14,887 bases of DNA from CAYMJK01 sp043101635 (lineage in GTDB: Bacteria > Planctomycetota > Phycisphaerae > Phycisphaerales > UBA1924). Below the pieces are notes generated by a model. That model was not told the origin of the DNA. It did no database searches and worked only from the letters and a program-made list of their open reading frames with translations. Numbering within the stretch: position 1 is the first letter of the stretch; every line of letters begins with the position of its first letter. The translations under genes and the position numbers were made by a program. The stretch lies in NCBI GenBank assembly GCA_043101635.1, contig JBICIE010000114.1:1-14887 (forward strand), read 5' to 3'. Positions 5,620-14,021 of the stretch are shown here, one piece after another.

Positions 5620-8301
5620 CTAGGCGTCCTCGAGGTGGGCCCGGGTGTAGGGGTCGAGGCGGTCGGCGCCGCGCAGGGCCCGCTCGATCTGCCCGTTGAG
5701 CTGGCGGAGCTGCATGGAGACGAGGTTGGTCAGCGCATTGCTGGAGGCGCTGGACCATCCGTAGGCGCCGTTCTCGATCTCGATGAGGCGATCGAGGTGC
5801 TCGCGCTGCAGGTTGCGGCGCAGGCTGGAGATCATGGGGCTGCGGGCGGAGTGCTCGCCGCCGTTGCGATCCGCCAGTTCGCTCCACGTCGCGTTGTAGA
5901 CGGTCTCGAGCAGTTCGGGCAGGGTCACGGCGTCCTCGCCGTCGCCGGCGATGTACTCGTTGTCGAAGACGCGCTGCAGCGTCGTCGGGTTCATGAGCAT
6001 GGTCATGACCGAGGCCTGCAGGCCCATGATGCGGTCATGGATGCGCCACGCCGGGTCCTGGCTGGCCGAGCCGTCGTCGCTCCACTTCTCGACCGTCAGG
6101 TAGCGGATGAGCTGGGGGGTCAGGCCGAAGGCCTCGTCGTAGAACGAGTTCTCGATGACGAACTCGAGGGCGGCCCGCTGGGCCTCGGCGTCGACCGGCG
6201 TGACGGGCACGCGCTCGCCGGGATCGCCCTTCTTGTCGCGCACGACGTGGGCGCCGCCGATCCAGTTGGCCATCATGGAGACCATGCGCATCTGCTGGCC
6301 GAGCGTGATCTCGTAGCCGCGCCGGGCCTTGGACCACGGCTCGCCATCCTCGACGAACTTCTCCAGCAGGCTGGCCCGGTGATAGCGGGCCAGTTCCATG
6401 GTGCTCTCGGCGTAGTCGAGCGGCTCGGCGGCGAAGTCGTAGCGCCGGGCGAGCGGGTCGGGGCCGCCGGTATCCTCATCGGTGGCGTACTGAAGCTCGG
6501 GCTCGCTGCAGCGCTTGAGGATCTCGGGCAGCGCCTTCTCGTCGGTGGTGTAGCCGTACTCGATGGCCCACATGTCGTACGGGCCGATGCCGATCATGGC
6601 GTAGTCGCCCTGGAAGCCGTCTTCGGCCGCGTTGATGTTGGTGGGCAGGTAGTCCATGACGCTGGTGGCCATGGGCTTGTTCCCCTTGAACTCCTCGCTG
6701 TTGATCTGCTCGAGCGAGTAGGCGCTGGAGGCCTTGAAGTTGTGGCGCAGGCCGAGGGTGTGGCCCACCTCGTGGGCGATCAGGTCGGCCAGCAGCGGGC
6801 CGACGAAGTCCTCGGGCATGCCGTCGATGGTCTCCCCTTCGGGCTCTGCCCCGAGCAGGCCGAGTTCCAGGTGCATGCGGGCCATGGCCATCTCGAAGGC
6901 CTTGCCCGCCGCGGCCTGGCACATGCCCTGCGGCAGGTTCAGGCGCGAGAGCATGCCCTCCTCGTCCTTGAGCTGATCGCGGAACTCCGGATCGCTCAGG
7001 GCGATGGGGTGGCCGCCGTAGGGCAGCACGCCGCGGCGCTCGCGCTGGGCCAGCAGATACTCGCGCTGTGCGGGCTCGGCCAGGCGGATGCGCGGGTCCC
7101 ACTGGGGCTTCTTGTCCAGCCAGGCGAGGGTCTCGGGGCTGAAGCTCTCCATGGCGAACTGGGGCATGATGTTGCTGAACTCATACTCCCAGGCCCGGAC
7201 CCAGCCGTCGGAGACGACGACGTCGGCATCCAGGATCTCGCCGGTGCGCGGGTGAGCCCGGCTGGGGCCGATGGCGAGCCCGACCTCGTTGGTGACCCAG
7301 CGGATGAAGTTGTAGCGGACATCCTCGGGGTCGAGGTCCATGAACGCGCCGGTGACCTTGTCCTGCTGGCGCACCTCGATGGCGTTGACGAAGCCGACGG
7401 CTTCGAAGGCCTCGTTCCAGTACTCCAGCCCCTCGCGGACGAAGCGCCGGTAGGCGACGGGCACGGTGTGATCGATGTAGAAGACGATGGGTTCCTTGGG
7501 CGGGCTGAGCTTGAGCTTGGGATCGCGCTTCTCAAGGTGCCAGCGGGTGATGTAGCGCTTGGGGATCTCCTCGCCGGAGAGTTCGCCGAGGTCGCGGAAG
7601 CTGGTCAGGAAGTAGCCGACGCGGCTGTCGGCCTCGCGCGGCTTGAAGCCCTGGCTGCTGCGCAGCTTGCTGAGGGAGTAGTGCAGCGTCTTGAAGACGC
7701 CGCCGGCGACCGGCGCCTCGAAGGCGATCTCGGTGTTCTCCGGGAAGGTCTTGGCCTTGGCGACCGTGGCCAGGCGCTGGTTGAGGCCGTTGGCGCTGAA
7801 GCCGAAGAAGCGCTGGGCGTTGTCCAGCAGCAGGTCGTCCATGTCGATGACCGGCTGACCGCCGGGGCCGATGCAGACGATCGGAATGTCGAGGATGACG
7901 CGATCGGTGTAGCTCTTCTGGACCGCGTCCTTGTTCTCCGGGCCGCCGGTGGACTGGTACTCGACGTTGGGCTCGATGAGGGCCAGGCGCTTGTCGAAGC
8001 GCTTCCAGGTGACCAGCAGGTCCTGGCCCTGGAGGCCGGCGAACATCTCGCCGGTGGCGACCGTCATGGCGAAGTAGTGCTCCTGGTTCTGCCAGCCGCG
8101 GGGCAGCTCGGCGAGCATCTGCCCGTCCTTCTCGCGGACCCAGAGGGTGTAGAAGCCCTTGTCATCCGCCGTGGAGACGACCTTCTCGTAGTCCTTGGCG
8201 ACGTCCTTGAAGTCGGGGAACTCCGGTTTGGCGTCCTGCCCGGCGCACAGGCCGGCCAGCATGGTCAGCGCCATCGCGCCCGTCACGATCTGGGTTCTCA
8301 T
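5620..8301 (-). CDS. Secreted zinc-dependent metalloprotease (metzincin-like, DUF5117/DUF4953 type)
   Basis: The predicted protein has 893 residues. A signal peptide covers residues 1-22 (MRTQIVTGAMALTMLAGLCAGQ). An N-terminal half (about 25-265) of the DUF5118/DUF5117 type leads into a catalytic region that starts near YIDHTVPVAYRRFVREGLEYW (Y274 or so). The zinc site is HEVGHTLGLRH (510-520): His510, His514 and His520 as ligands and Glu511 as catalytic base, with a Met-turn-like SVMDY near residue 549. These are metzincin features. Proteins of this architecture run to about 800-900 residues and are exported. The natural substrate is unknown. Start 8301 is set by AAGGAG at 8310-8315. The UbiA gene lies 76 bp upstream on the same strand, so read-through transcription is possible. 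The frame ends in TAG, but coding-like sequence continues for 15 more codons, so the C-terminus may be slightly truncated. Confidence 0.9.
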   Translation of the reverse strand: MRTQIVTGAMALTMLAGLCAGQDAKPEFPDFKDVAKDYEKVVSTADDKGFYTLWVREKDGQMLAELPRGWQNQEHYFAMTVATGEMFAGLQGQDLLVTWKRFDKRLALIEPNVEYQSTGGPENKDAVQKSYTDRVILDIPIVCIGPGGQPVIDMDDLLLDNAQRFFGFSANGLNQRLATVAKAKTFPENTEIAFEAPVAGGVFKTLHYSLSKLRSSQGFKPREADSRVGYFLTSFRDLGELSGEEIPKRYITRWHLEKRDPKLKLSPPKEPIVFYIDHTVPVAYRRFVREGLEYWNEAFEAVGFVNAIEVRQQDKVTGAFMDLDPEDVRYNFIRWVTNEVGLAIGPSRAHPRTGEILDADVVVSDGWVRAWEYEFSNIMPQFAMESFSPETLAWLDKKPQWDPRIRLAEPAQREYLLAQRERRGVLPYGGHPIALSDPEFRDQLKDEEGMLSRLNLPQGMCQAAAGKAFEMAMARMHLELGLLGAEPEGETIDGMPEDFVGPLLADLIAHEVGHTLGLRHNFKASSAYSLEQINSEEFKGNKPMATSVMDYLPTNINAAEDGFQGDYAMIGIGPYDMWAIEYGYTTDEKALPEILKRCSEPELQYATDEDTGGPDPLARRYDFAAEPLDYAESTMELARYHRASLLEKFVEDGEPWSKARRGYEITLGQQMRMVSMMANWIGGAHVVRDKKGDPGERVPVTPVDAEAQRAALEFVIENSFYDEAFGLTPQLIRYLTVEKWSDDGSASQDPAWRIHDRIMGLQASVMTMLMNPTTLQRVFDNEYIAGDGEDAVTLPELLETVYNATWSELADRNGGEHSARSPMISSLRRNLQREHLDRLIEIENGAYGWSSASSNALTNLVSMQLRQLNGQIERALRGADRLDPYTRAHLEDA

Positions 8302-8309
8302 TATGCAAG

Positions 8310-8315
8310 CTCCTT
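8310..8315 (-). promoter_or_regulatory. Ribosome binding site of the metalloprotease
   Basis: AAGGAG on the - strand lies 8 bases before ATG 8301. It selects this start over an in-frame ATG at 8412, which would overlap the UbiA gene. Confidence 0.7.
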
Positions 8316-8344
8316 CTTGCCCGTCGGTTCGGGCCTCGTGTCCG

Positions 8345-8365
8345 CCTGCCGGGGCGCCCGGCAGG
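8345..8365 (-). other. Intergenic hairpin between UbiA and metalloprotease genes
   Basis: A perfect 9-bp stem, CCTGCCGGG (8345-8353) with CCCGGCAGG (8357-8365), has a 3-base loop. It starts 12 bases after the UbiA stop and has no U-tract. It could be an mRNA-stabilising or attenuating structure, or a weak terminator. Confidence 0.5.
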
Positions 8366-8377
8366 ACCCTCCTTCGG

Positions 8378-9460
8378 TCAGCCGGGATCGACGATCCGGC
8401 TGTCTCCGTCATGTTCCCGGCCGGGCGCTTCGGCCCGGGGCGCCGGGTGTGTCCACAGCAGGCCCGCCGTCAGCAGGCCGAACAGCGCGACGGCGGCCTG
8501 TGTGGGCCGGTCGCGCGTTACCAGCACGGTCGGGTCGTCGTAGCGTCCCCGCTCCAGCAGCACGATACAGCGCAGCAGTCCATATGTGGCAGGGAGTACG
8601 GTCAACCACAGCAGATTCATCGCAAAACCGGCTCCGGATGCGGCATCCGGGCCGGCGCCCGCCGGACCAATCATATACCGAAAACGGTCGTCCTGCGACT
8701 GCGTGTACGCGGCGTAGGTCAGCAGCGTCGCCACGGCGGTGACGACCACGGCCATCCGCAGCAGATCGTCGGTGTAGGCGGACTGGACAGCGCGGGCCGC
8801 CGCGGCCCGGGGCCCCATGGTGCGGCGCTCCCCCAGACGCTTCCCGAAGGCCAAGAACATGGCGAGGAAGAAGACCACGTTGAGCAGCCAGCTCGACGGC
8901 TCGATCAGCACCACAGCGCAGCCGGCCAGCACGCGCAGGACGAAGCCGAGGGCCAGGCTGATGACATCGAGGATGGCGATGCGCTTCATGCCCTCGCTGT
9001 AGGCGGTCACGTTGGCGATGTAGAGCGCCGCGATCACTCCCAGCAGGCCCGCGCTGGTGAGGCCGCCGGGTCCGAGGGCCGCCAGGGCGACCCCGCCGGC
9101 GGCGCCCAGCCACAGCGCCACGGCAAAGATCCGGGCCTGGGCGACCCCGATGCGCCCGGAGGCGATCGGGCGAAGCCGCTTGCGGGGGTGCTGGGCGTCG
9201 ACCTCCCGATCCCGGATGTCGTTCATGACGTAGCAGCCGCTGGAGGCCAGCGACATGGCGAGCACGGCGCCCCCGATGGCGAGCATGTGCGCCGGGGTGT
9301 GCCAGGCCCCGCCATACAGTGGTCCCACGACCACGAAGGCGCCTTTGGCCCATTGGGTGGGCCGGGCCAGCTTCAGGTAGTCGCGCCATGAGGCGACGCC
9401 CCCCGGGTCGGGGGCCGGCGGCGCCGGGTCGGGCGGGGCTGATGCGGGCTGAAGCGTCAC
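8378..9460 (-). CDS. UbiA-family prenyltransferase, decaprenyl-phosphate phosphoribosyltransferase-like
   Basis: The predicted protein has 360 residues from a GTG start at 9460. That start is uncertain, because no strong ribosome site is seen and no ATG lies nearby in frame. A Pro-rich cytosolic tail of about 25 residues precedes a multi-helix membrane domain beginning WRDYLKLARPTQWAKG. The first Asp-rich motif is NDIRDREVD (80-88), followed by HPRKRLRPIASG. The second region reads YSEGMKRIAILDVISLALGF, then VLRVLAG. This combination (ND..D...D, then KR.RPIASG, then LDV...GFVLR) is closest to enzymes that join phosphoribosyl pyrophosphate to polyprenyl phosphate, as opposed to ubiquinone- or heme-type UbiA enzymes. 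The product would be a lipid-linked pentose donor in the cytoplasmic membrane. It is divergent from a GT-C glycosyltransferase that could use such a donor. Substrate is inferred, not shown. Confidence 0.8.
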   Translation of the reverse strand: MTLQPASAPPDPAPPAPDPGGVASWRDYLKLARPTQWAKGAFVVVGPLYGGAWHTPAHMLAIGGAVLAMSLASSGCYVMNDIRDREVDAQHPRKRLRPIASGRIGVAQARIFAVALWLGAAGGVALAALGPGGLTSAGLLGVIAALYIANVTAYSEGMKRIAILDVISLALGFVLRVLAGCAVVLIEPSSWLLNVVFFLAMFLAFGKRLGERRTMGPRAAAARAVQSAYTDDLLRMAVVVTAVATLLTYAAYTQSQDDRFRYMIGPAGAGPDAASGAGFAMNLLWLTVLPATYGLLRCIVLLERGRYDDPTVLVTRDRPTQAAVALFGLLTAGLLWTHPAPRAEAPGREHDGDSRIVDPG

Positions 9461-9589
9461 GATCGGATTCTCAAGGAGTCGCGAAGTGGGAGATCGGCTA
9501 TCGGGCGTGACGACTGAGGGGAAAATGCGCCCGCCGCTCCCCGGGACGTACCACTGCGGGGGCCGGTTCGCCGATGTGTCCGTGACTTC

Positions 9590-11041
9590 ATGACGTCGCT
9601 GCACCCGACCTCGATTCCGACGCGTCGCACCACGCCGCTGTGGGTGGCTCCTGCGGGGGCCGCAGCGCTGTGGGCGGGGTCGCTGCCGGCGATCCTGCTG
9701 GGGCTGGACACCAGCCGCGGGGCCTACGACGCCCTCAACTACCACCTGCCGACGATCCGGATGCTGGCGGAGCGGTTCCCGGCGATCCCGATCGCCAGCG
9801 AGGACTACCTGGTGGTGATGACGCCGGGGTACCACCTGCTGGTGGCCCTGGCGGCGCGGCTCGGGGCCGGGCTGATCGGGATGCAGATCGTCGGGTCGCT
9901 GTTCACCCTGGCGCTGCTGGTGACGCTGTCCCTGGTGTGCGCGGTGGCCTCCGGCCCGCGCCGGGCCCTGGTGCTGATGGTCCCCTTCGCGGTGTCGCTG
10001 TACGTCTTCAGCGCGGGGGTCTGGCTGCTGCCGGACAACGCGGCGTGGCTCATGGTGCTGGTGATCCTGGCGCTGGCGTTGCGCCCGCGGGTGGACCGCT
10101 GGACGCTGATCGGCGGCGGGCTGGCGCTGTGCGCGCTGGTGATGGTGCGCCAGAACCACATCTGGGCCGCGGCGCCGCTGTGGGCGGCGGCGTGGCTCGG
10201 TCCGACCCGCGCCAGGCCGGAGCTGGCGCCCGACCCGCTGCAGGAGCCGGGCTCGCGCATCGGGTGGGGGGCGCTGGCGCTGGTCGCGACGCTGCCGGCG
10301 TTCGGGCTGCTGGGGTACTTCGCCGCGGCGTGGGGGGGGAGCCTGGTGCCGCCGGTGTTCCAGGAGATGTACCGGGCCGACAGTCTCGGCACGTTCGAGG
10401 CGCCGCTGTTCTTCCTGGCGGTCTTCGGGCTGCTGTCGGCGCCGCTGGCGTCGATGGTGGGCTCGACGATCGTCGACCTGTGGGCCTGGCGGCGGTGGCA
10501 GTTGATCGCGGCGCCGGTCGCGGCGGGGGCTGCGGCCCTGACGCTGAACACCACGTTCAGCGTGCCCGGCGGGCGCTTCAGCGGGATGTGGAACATCACC
10601 CACGAGATCGACTGCCTGCTCGGGCTGCACGGGCTGAGCCCGACGATCAGCCCGACCATGGTGCTGGCGATCGCGTTCGGGGCGCTGATGCTGCTGATCT
10701 GGATCAGCGCGCTGCGGGTGCGGGACCGGTGGATCTTCGGTGCCGCGATCGCGGGCTTTGCGGCGGCCCAGTGCGCCAGCTACTTCGTCTGGCAGCGCTA
10801 CCACGAGCCGTTCGTGCTGATGCTGCTGGCGCTGATGGCCGCCCGGCTGCCGAGCCCGGAGCAGCGAATCGGCGTGCGCGGGCGCAAGCAGCCGCTGATC
10901 GGCCCGGCCCTGCTGACGCTGCTGCTGCTGGCGCTGACGGTGCAGCACTTCGCCACCGAGAACCCCGCGGTCGTCGTGGGGCGCGATCGGCTGTTCCTGA
11001 CGGCGGACCGGGAGGTCACGGCGCCGCCGGGGTGTGAGTAA
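9590..11041 (+). CDS. Polytopic GT-C-type glycosyltransferase, ALG10/DIE2-like
   Basis: The predicted protein has 483 residues with about 10-12 hydrophobic membrane segments spread over its length. After the first segment, an outer loop carries YDALNYHLP (46-54) with an Asp at 47, in the place where GT-C enzymes keep their catalytic acidic residue. Then come MTPGYH (77-82), LLPDNAAW (146-153), VRQNHIW (186-192) and a late WQRYHEPF. The order of a TPG-type loop, a (P/T)D motif, an RQxxIW motif and a C-terminal RYxEP is reminiscent of ALG10/DIE2 glucosyltransferases, which use dolichyl-phosphate glucose. Here a polyprenyl-phosphate sugar would be expected. No soluble sugar-nucleotide domain is present. 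The ATG at 9590 has only a poor ribosome site. It shares a 129-bp upstream region with the UbiA gene and converges on the EEP gene 36 bp after its stop. Confidence 0.6.
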   Translation: MTSLHPTSIPTRRTTPLWVAPAGAAALWAGSLPAILLGLDTSRGAYDALNYHLPTIRMLAERFPAIPIASEDYLVVMTPGYHLLVALAARLGAGLIGMQIVGSLFTLALLVTLSLVCAVASGPRRALVLMVPFAVSLYVFSAGVWLLPDNAAWLMVLVILALALRPRVDRWTLIGGGLALCALVMVRQNHIWAAAPLWAAAWLGPTRARPELAPDPLQEPGSRIGWGALALVATLPAFGLLGYFAAAWGGSLVPPVFQEMYRADSLGTFEAPLFFLAVFGLLSAPLASMVGSTIVDLWAWRRWQLIAAPVAAGAAALTLNTTFSVPGGRFSGMWNITHEIDCLLGLHGLSPTISPTMVLAIAFGALMLLIWISALRVRDRWIFGAAIAGFAAAQCASYFVWQRYHEPFVLMLLALMAARLPSPEQRIGVRGRKQPLIGPALLTLLLLALTVQHFATENPAVVVGRDRLFLTADREVTAPPGCE

Positions 11042-11077
11042 GGGAACCGGAGTGCCCGGCGGATGTCTGTGGCCTCC

Positions 11078-12169
11078 TTACCTCGCCGGCAAACTGATCG
11101 TCAGTTCCTGGGCGCGGTGCGAACCGGCGCCGGCGTCGAAGACGTCGTAGCGCCAGATGCGCAGGCTGCGCCGGACGAAGGCCTGATCGAGCCCCAGCAG
11201 CCACCACGGTCGCGGCCACGTGCCATCCGGCCCGGCGCCGGCCCGGGCGTGGGCGCTGGTCAGCCCGCCGACCAGCGGGGCAAGGGATGCGGCGCCGCGC
11301 GTGGTATTGAAGTCGCCGACAATCACATCCGGCGCCGGGAAGCCCGTCGACTCGCGCTGCTCGTAGAACGCGCCCGATTCGACGAGCACGTGGCGCGTGT
11401 GCCGGGAGGCGTCGATGGCCGCTCTCGCCCGGCGGGCGCTGGCGGCCCGCGAGAGGGCAGGATCGCTGGGCAGGTCGATGGCCCAGATCGTCAGCGGCGC
11501 GCCATCGACATCGAGCGCAGCAAAGACGGCCTGGCCGCGATCGATGCGCTGCTCCGGCGAGCCGGCGACCATGCCGCGGAGATCCAGGTCGGTGGCCCCG
11601 GAGGCGCTGGGCGCAAAGCGGGAGGCGATGACGACGCGACCGCCGGAGCGCACGCGCCCGATGGCCTGCTGGGGCGGCAGGTCCCAGAGGTCGCCGGCAA
11701 GACCGATCCAGTTGACCGAGAGCGGGGGGTTGATCGCGATGAGCACATCGGGCTTGCGGGCCGCCACGGCGCGCCGGAACTCCTCGGGGGTGACGTCGGT
11801 CGCGTTCCAGCCCAGGATCGTCATGGCTTGCGCCGGGGGCGGACCGCGCCGGAGCAGATTGCCCAGCCGCCACTGGAAGATCCCGACCCAGGCGCCGGCG
11901 CCGAGCGCCGCGATGAGTACGGCGAGGGCGAGGCGACGGCCGGCGGGCCAGCGCGCAGCGAGCGCAGCGCCGAGTGCGCCCAGCGCAGCCAGCAGCGCCG
12001 CGCCGGCGGGGATGGCGCCGGGGATCCAGAACAGCGCCTGCGACCACGCCCAGCGATCCGAGGCGAGCCGGCCGGTCAGCAGCAGGGCCAGACAGGCCGC
12101 TGCGACCGCAGCGCAGGCGGCGCACGCGCTGCGCGCACCTGCGCGGGCAAAGGAGCGCGACGGCGTCAT
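11078..12169 (-). CDS. Membrane-anchored endonuclease/exonuclease/phosphatase-fold protein with altered active site
   Basis: The predicted protein has 363 residues. The N-terminal ~100 residues hold three hydrophobic segments (about 15-32, 44-72, 79-98). The soluble domain (115-363) follows the EEP order: ILGWNATD (Asn122), PDVLIAINPP (140-149), VVIASRFA, WAIDLPSD, VIVGDFNTT (283-290), GLDQAFV and GSHRAQELTI. The GDFN core is intact. Where active members have QE after the DVL strand this protein has IN. The usual NxH(L) strand reads AIDL, and the SDH triad reads GSH. It may therefore be inactive, use different chemistry, or belong to a divergent branch. The ATG overlaps the stop of the ClC gene by four bases (ATGA), so the two are translationally coupled. 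Confidence 0.75.
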   Translation of the reverse strand: MTPSRSFARAGARSACAACAAVAAACLALLLTGRLASDRWAWSQALFWIPGAIPAGAALLAALGALGAALAARWPAGRRLALAVLIAALGAGAWVGIFQWRLGNLLRRGPPPAQAMTILGWNATDVTPEEFRRAVAARKPDVLIAINPPLSVNWIGLAGDLWDLPPQQAIGRVRSGGRVVIASRFAPSASGATDLDLRGMVAGSPEQRIDRGQAVFAALDVDGAPLTIWAIDLPSDPALSRAASARRARAAIDASRHTRHVLVESGAFYEQRESTGFPAPDVIVGDFNTTRGAASLAPLVGGLTSAHARAGAGPDGTWPRPWWLLGLDQAFVRRSLRIWRYDVFDAGAGSHRAQELTISLPAR

Positions 12170-13992
12170 TGCTTCTCGAGTTCTTCCTGGTAGCGCTGCA
12201 TGACCTTGTTGCGGGTGACCAGGCCGAGCGGCGCGCCGCTCTCGGAGACCATGCACAGGGCGGCCATGTCGTGCTGGGCGAACTTGTCAATGACCGTGTC
12301 GAGATTCTCCAGCGGGCTGATGGTCGGCATGTCGCTGCGCAGCAGTTCGGCGACCAGCAGCAGGGGAATGGCCTCGCGATCGATCAGCGCCATGCGCATG
12401 TCGTGGCCGGTGACCATGCCGACGTACTTGCCGCCTTCGTCGGTGACGACGAACTCGGGGACGTGCTTGGAGGCGTGCAACTGGATCAGCTTGGCCAGCG
12501 GATCGGAGGGGTAGACCGGCTCGCCGGTGATGCGCGTGATGTGCACGCTGGACACGGGGATGCGCCGCAGCACCGTATAGTCGCGGGTGGCGCCGATGCG
12601 CAGCCCTTGGCGGCGCAGCTTGGCGGTGTAGATCGAGTCGCGGTCGATGAGCTGCGCCGTCATCGTGGCGACGACCGCGGCGATCATGATCGGCAGCAGC
12701 ACGGTGTAGTCGCGCGTGAGCTCGAAGAGCATGAGGATCGCGGTGAGCGGCGCGTGCGTGCCACCGGCGATGAAGGCCGCCATGCCGACCAGGGCGTAGG
12801 CCGCCGGCGAGGAGCCGTGCGGGATCAGCCCCATCGCGTCGAGCACCAGGCCGAAGCCCGCCCCGAACGTCGCCCCCATGAACAGCCCGGGGGCAAACAC
12901 GCCGCCGGAGCCGCCCGAGCCGAGCGTCAGGGCGGTGGCGAGGGCCTTGCCCACCAGCAGGGCCGCCATCAGTCCCAGCACCGCCTGATCGAAGCCGGCG
13001 CCGTGCAGTTCCAGGCTCTGGGCGGCGTCCGGGGTGTACGTCGCCGGGCTGAGCAGGCGTTCGATGGTGGCGTAGCCGTTGCCAAAGAAGGCGGGCCGGT
13101 GCTGGTCGGACCCGATGAGCAGGACGAACCCGATGCCCAGGACGCCCAGCAGCAGGGCGCCGAGGACCGGTCGAATGGCCGGATGCACGCGGATGCGCTC
13201 GAAGGTGTCCTCGGCGATGTGCAGCAGGTGACTGAAGCCGACACCGAGGGCGCCGCAGGCCAGCCCGAGGACCAGAAAGGCCGGCAACTCCAGCAGCGTG
13301 AACTGGTACGACCCCGCCCGCAGGGCGCTGACCTCGAAGATGGCTTCGTTCTCGCCGAGGATGGCCTGGGTGGTCGCGGTGCTCAGCACGCTGGCGACGA
13401 CGATCGGTGCGAAGGTGCGCAGGGAGAAGTCCCGGACCAGGATCTCCAGGCAGAAGAAGACCCCGGCGATCGGGGCGTTGAAGATGCTGGCGATGCCCGC
13501 CGCGGCGCCGCAGCCGACCAGCGTGGCCATGTGCTCGCGCGGGGTCCGCAGCTTCTGGCCCAGCACGCTGCCGGCGGTGGAGCCGATCTGGATGATGGGG
13601 CCCTCGGCGCCGGCGGAGCCGCCCGAGCCGACCGTAGCGACCGAGGCGAAGACCTTGACCAACCCGACGCGCAGCGGAATGACCCCGCGGTGCTGCAGGA
13701 TGGCCTTGATGACCTGGGGCACCCCGTGCCCGCGGGCCTCGCCGGCGCCGTAGTGCACGATCAGGCCCGTGATGAGGGCGCCGGCCATGGGCACGACCGG
13801 GAGCAGATAGAGCGGGAGGGCCTCGTGGGCCTGATCGCTGAGATGCTCGGTCGTCCGCAGGGCCCAGGCAAAGCCGACGGCGCCGAAGGCGGTAATCACG
13901 CCGATGAGGGCGCCCAGGACGATGAGATACCAGTCCCGCTCGAAGCCGAGCCGGTCCGCCATACGACGCAGCCGTTTGATCGTCTCGGTCAT
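12166..13992 (-). CDS. ClC-family chloride channel/transporter with two CBS domains
   Basis: The predicted protein has 608 residues. The membrane domain (about 20-450) has the three anion-path motifs: RGHGVPQV (87-94, His where many have Ser), GAEGP (128-132, Glu130 the gating glutamate) and GSGGVFAP (361-368). Tyr455 in SIYTAKL matches the central pore tyrosine. After FNAPIAGVFF, the sequence LEILVRDF has Ile184 where proton-coupled family members have the inner proton glutamate. The domain would conduct or exchange Cl- or a related anion across the cytoplasmic membrane. Two CBS domains (about 473-540 and 549-605) form a cytosolic adenine-nucleotide-sensing tail, with typical VVTDEGGKYVGMVTGHDM and PLGLVTRNKV strands. 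The frame is clean throughout, and the start at 13992 has a weak ribosome site. It is upstream of and coupled to the EEP-fold gene. Confidence 0.95.
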   Translation of the reverse strand: MTETIKRLRRMADRLGFERDWYLIVLGALIGVITAFGAVGFAWALRTTEHLSDQAHEALPLYLLPVVPMAGALITGLIVHYGAGEARGHGVPQVIKAILQHRGVIPLRVGLVKVFASVATVGSGGSAGAEGPIIQIGSTAGSVLGQKLRTPREHMATLVGCGAAAGIASIFNAPIAGVFFCLEILVRDFSLRTFAPIVVASVLSTATTQAILGENEAIFEVSALRAGSYQFTLLELPAFLVLGLACGALGVGFSHLLHIAEDTFERIRVHPAIRPVLGALLLGVLGIGFVLLIGSDQHRPAFFGNGYATIERLLSPATYTPDAAQSLELHGAGFDQAVLGLMAALLVGKALATALTLGSGGSGGVFAPGLFMGATFGAGFGLVLDAMGLIPHGSSPAAYALVGMAAFIAGGTHAPLTAILMLFELTRDYTVLLPIMIAAVVATMTAQLIDRDSIYTAKLRRQGLRIGATRDYTVLRRIPVSSVHITRITGEPVYPSDPLAKLIQLHASKHVPEFVVTDEGGKYVGMVTGHDMRMALIDREAIPLLLVAELLRSDMPTISPLENLDTVIDKFAQHDMAALCMVSESGAPLGLVTRNKVMQRYQEELEKQ

Positions 13993-14021
13993 GCGCTGGG
14001 CCGGTCCGATGACCGGGGCAG

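Noticed and set aside
5422..8742. 1106-codon open frame on the + strand, antisense to the metalloprotease
   Set aside because: It is open only because the protease uses G/C-ending codons. Its translation is a monotonous Gly/Ala/Leu/Val/Asp mixture without domains, and it overlaps the HExxHxxGxxH gene.
9461..10948. Upstream extension of the UbiA frame on the - strand
   Set aside because: It is antisense to the GT-C gene and gives a Gln/Arg/Pro-rich low-complexity translation. The conserved UbiA domain begins well after 9460.
11063..12193. 376-codon + strand frame opposite the EEP gene
   Set aside because: Low-complexity Gly/Arg/Ala translation. The - strand frame has EEP motifs and the ATGA overlap.
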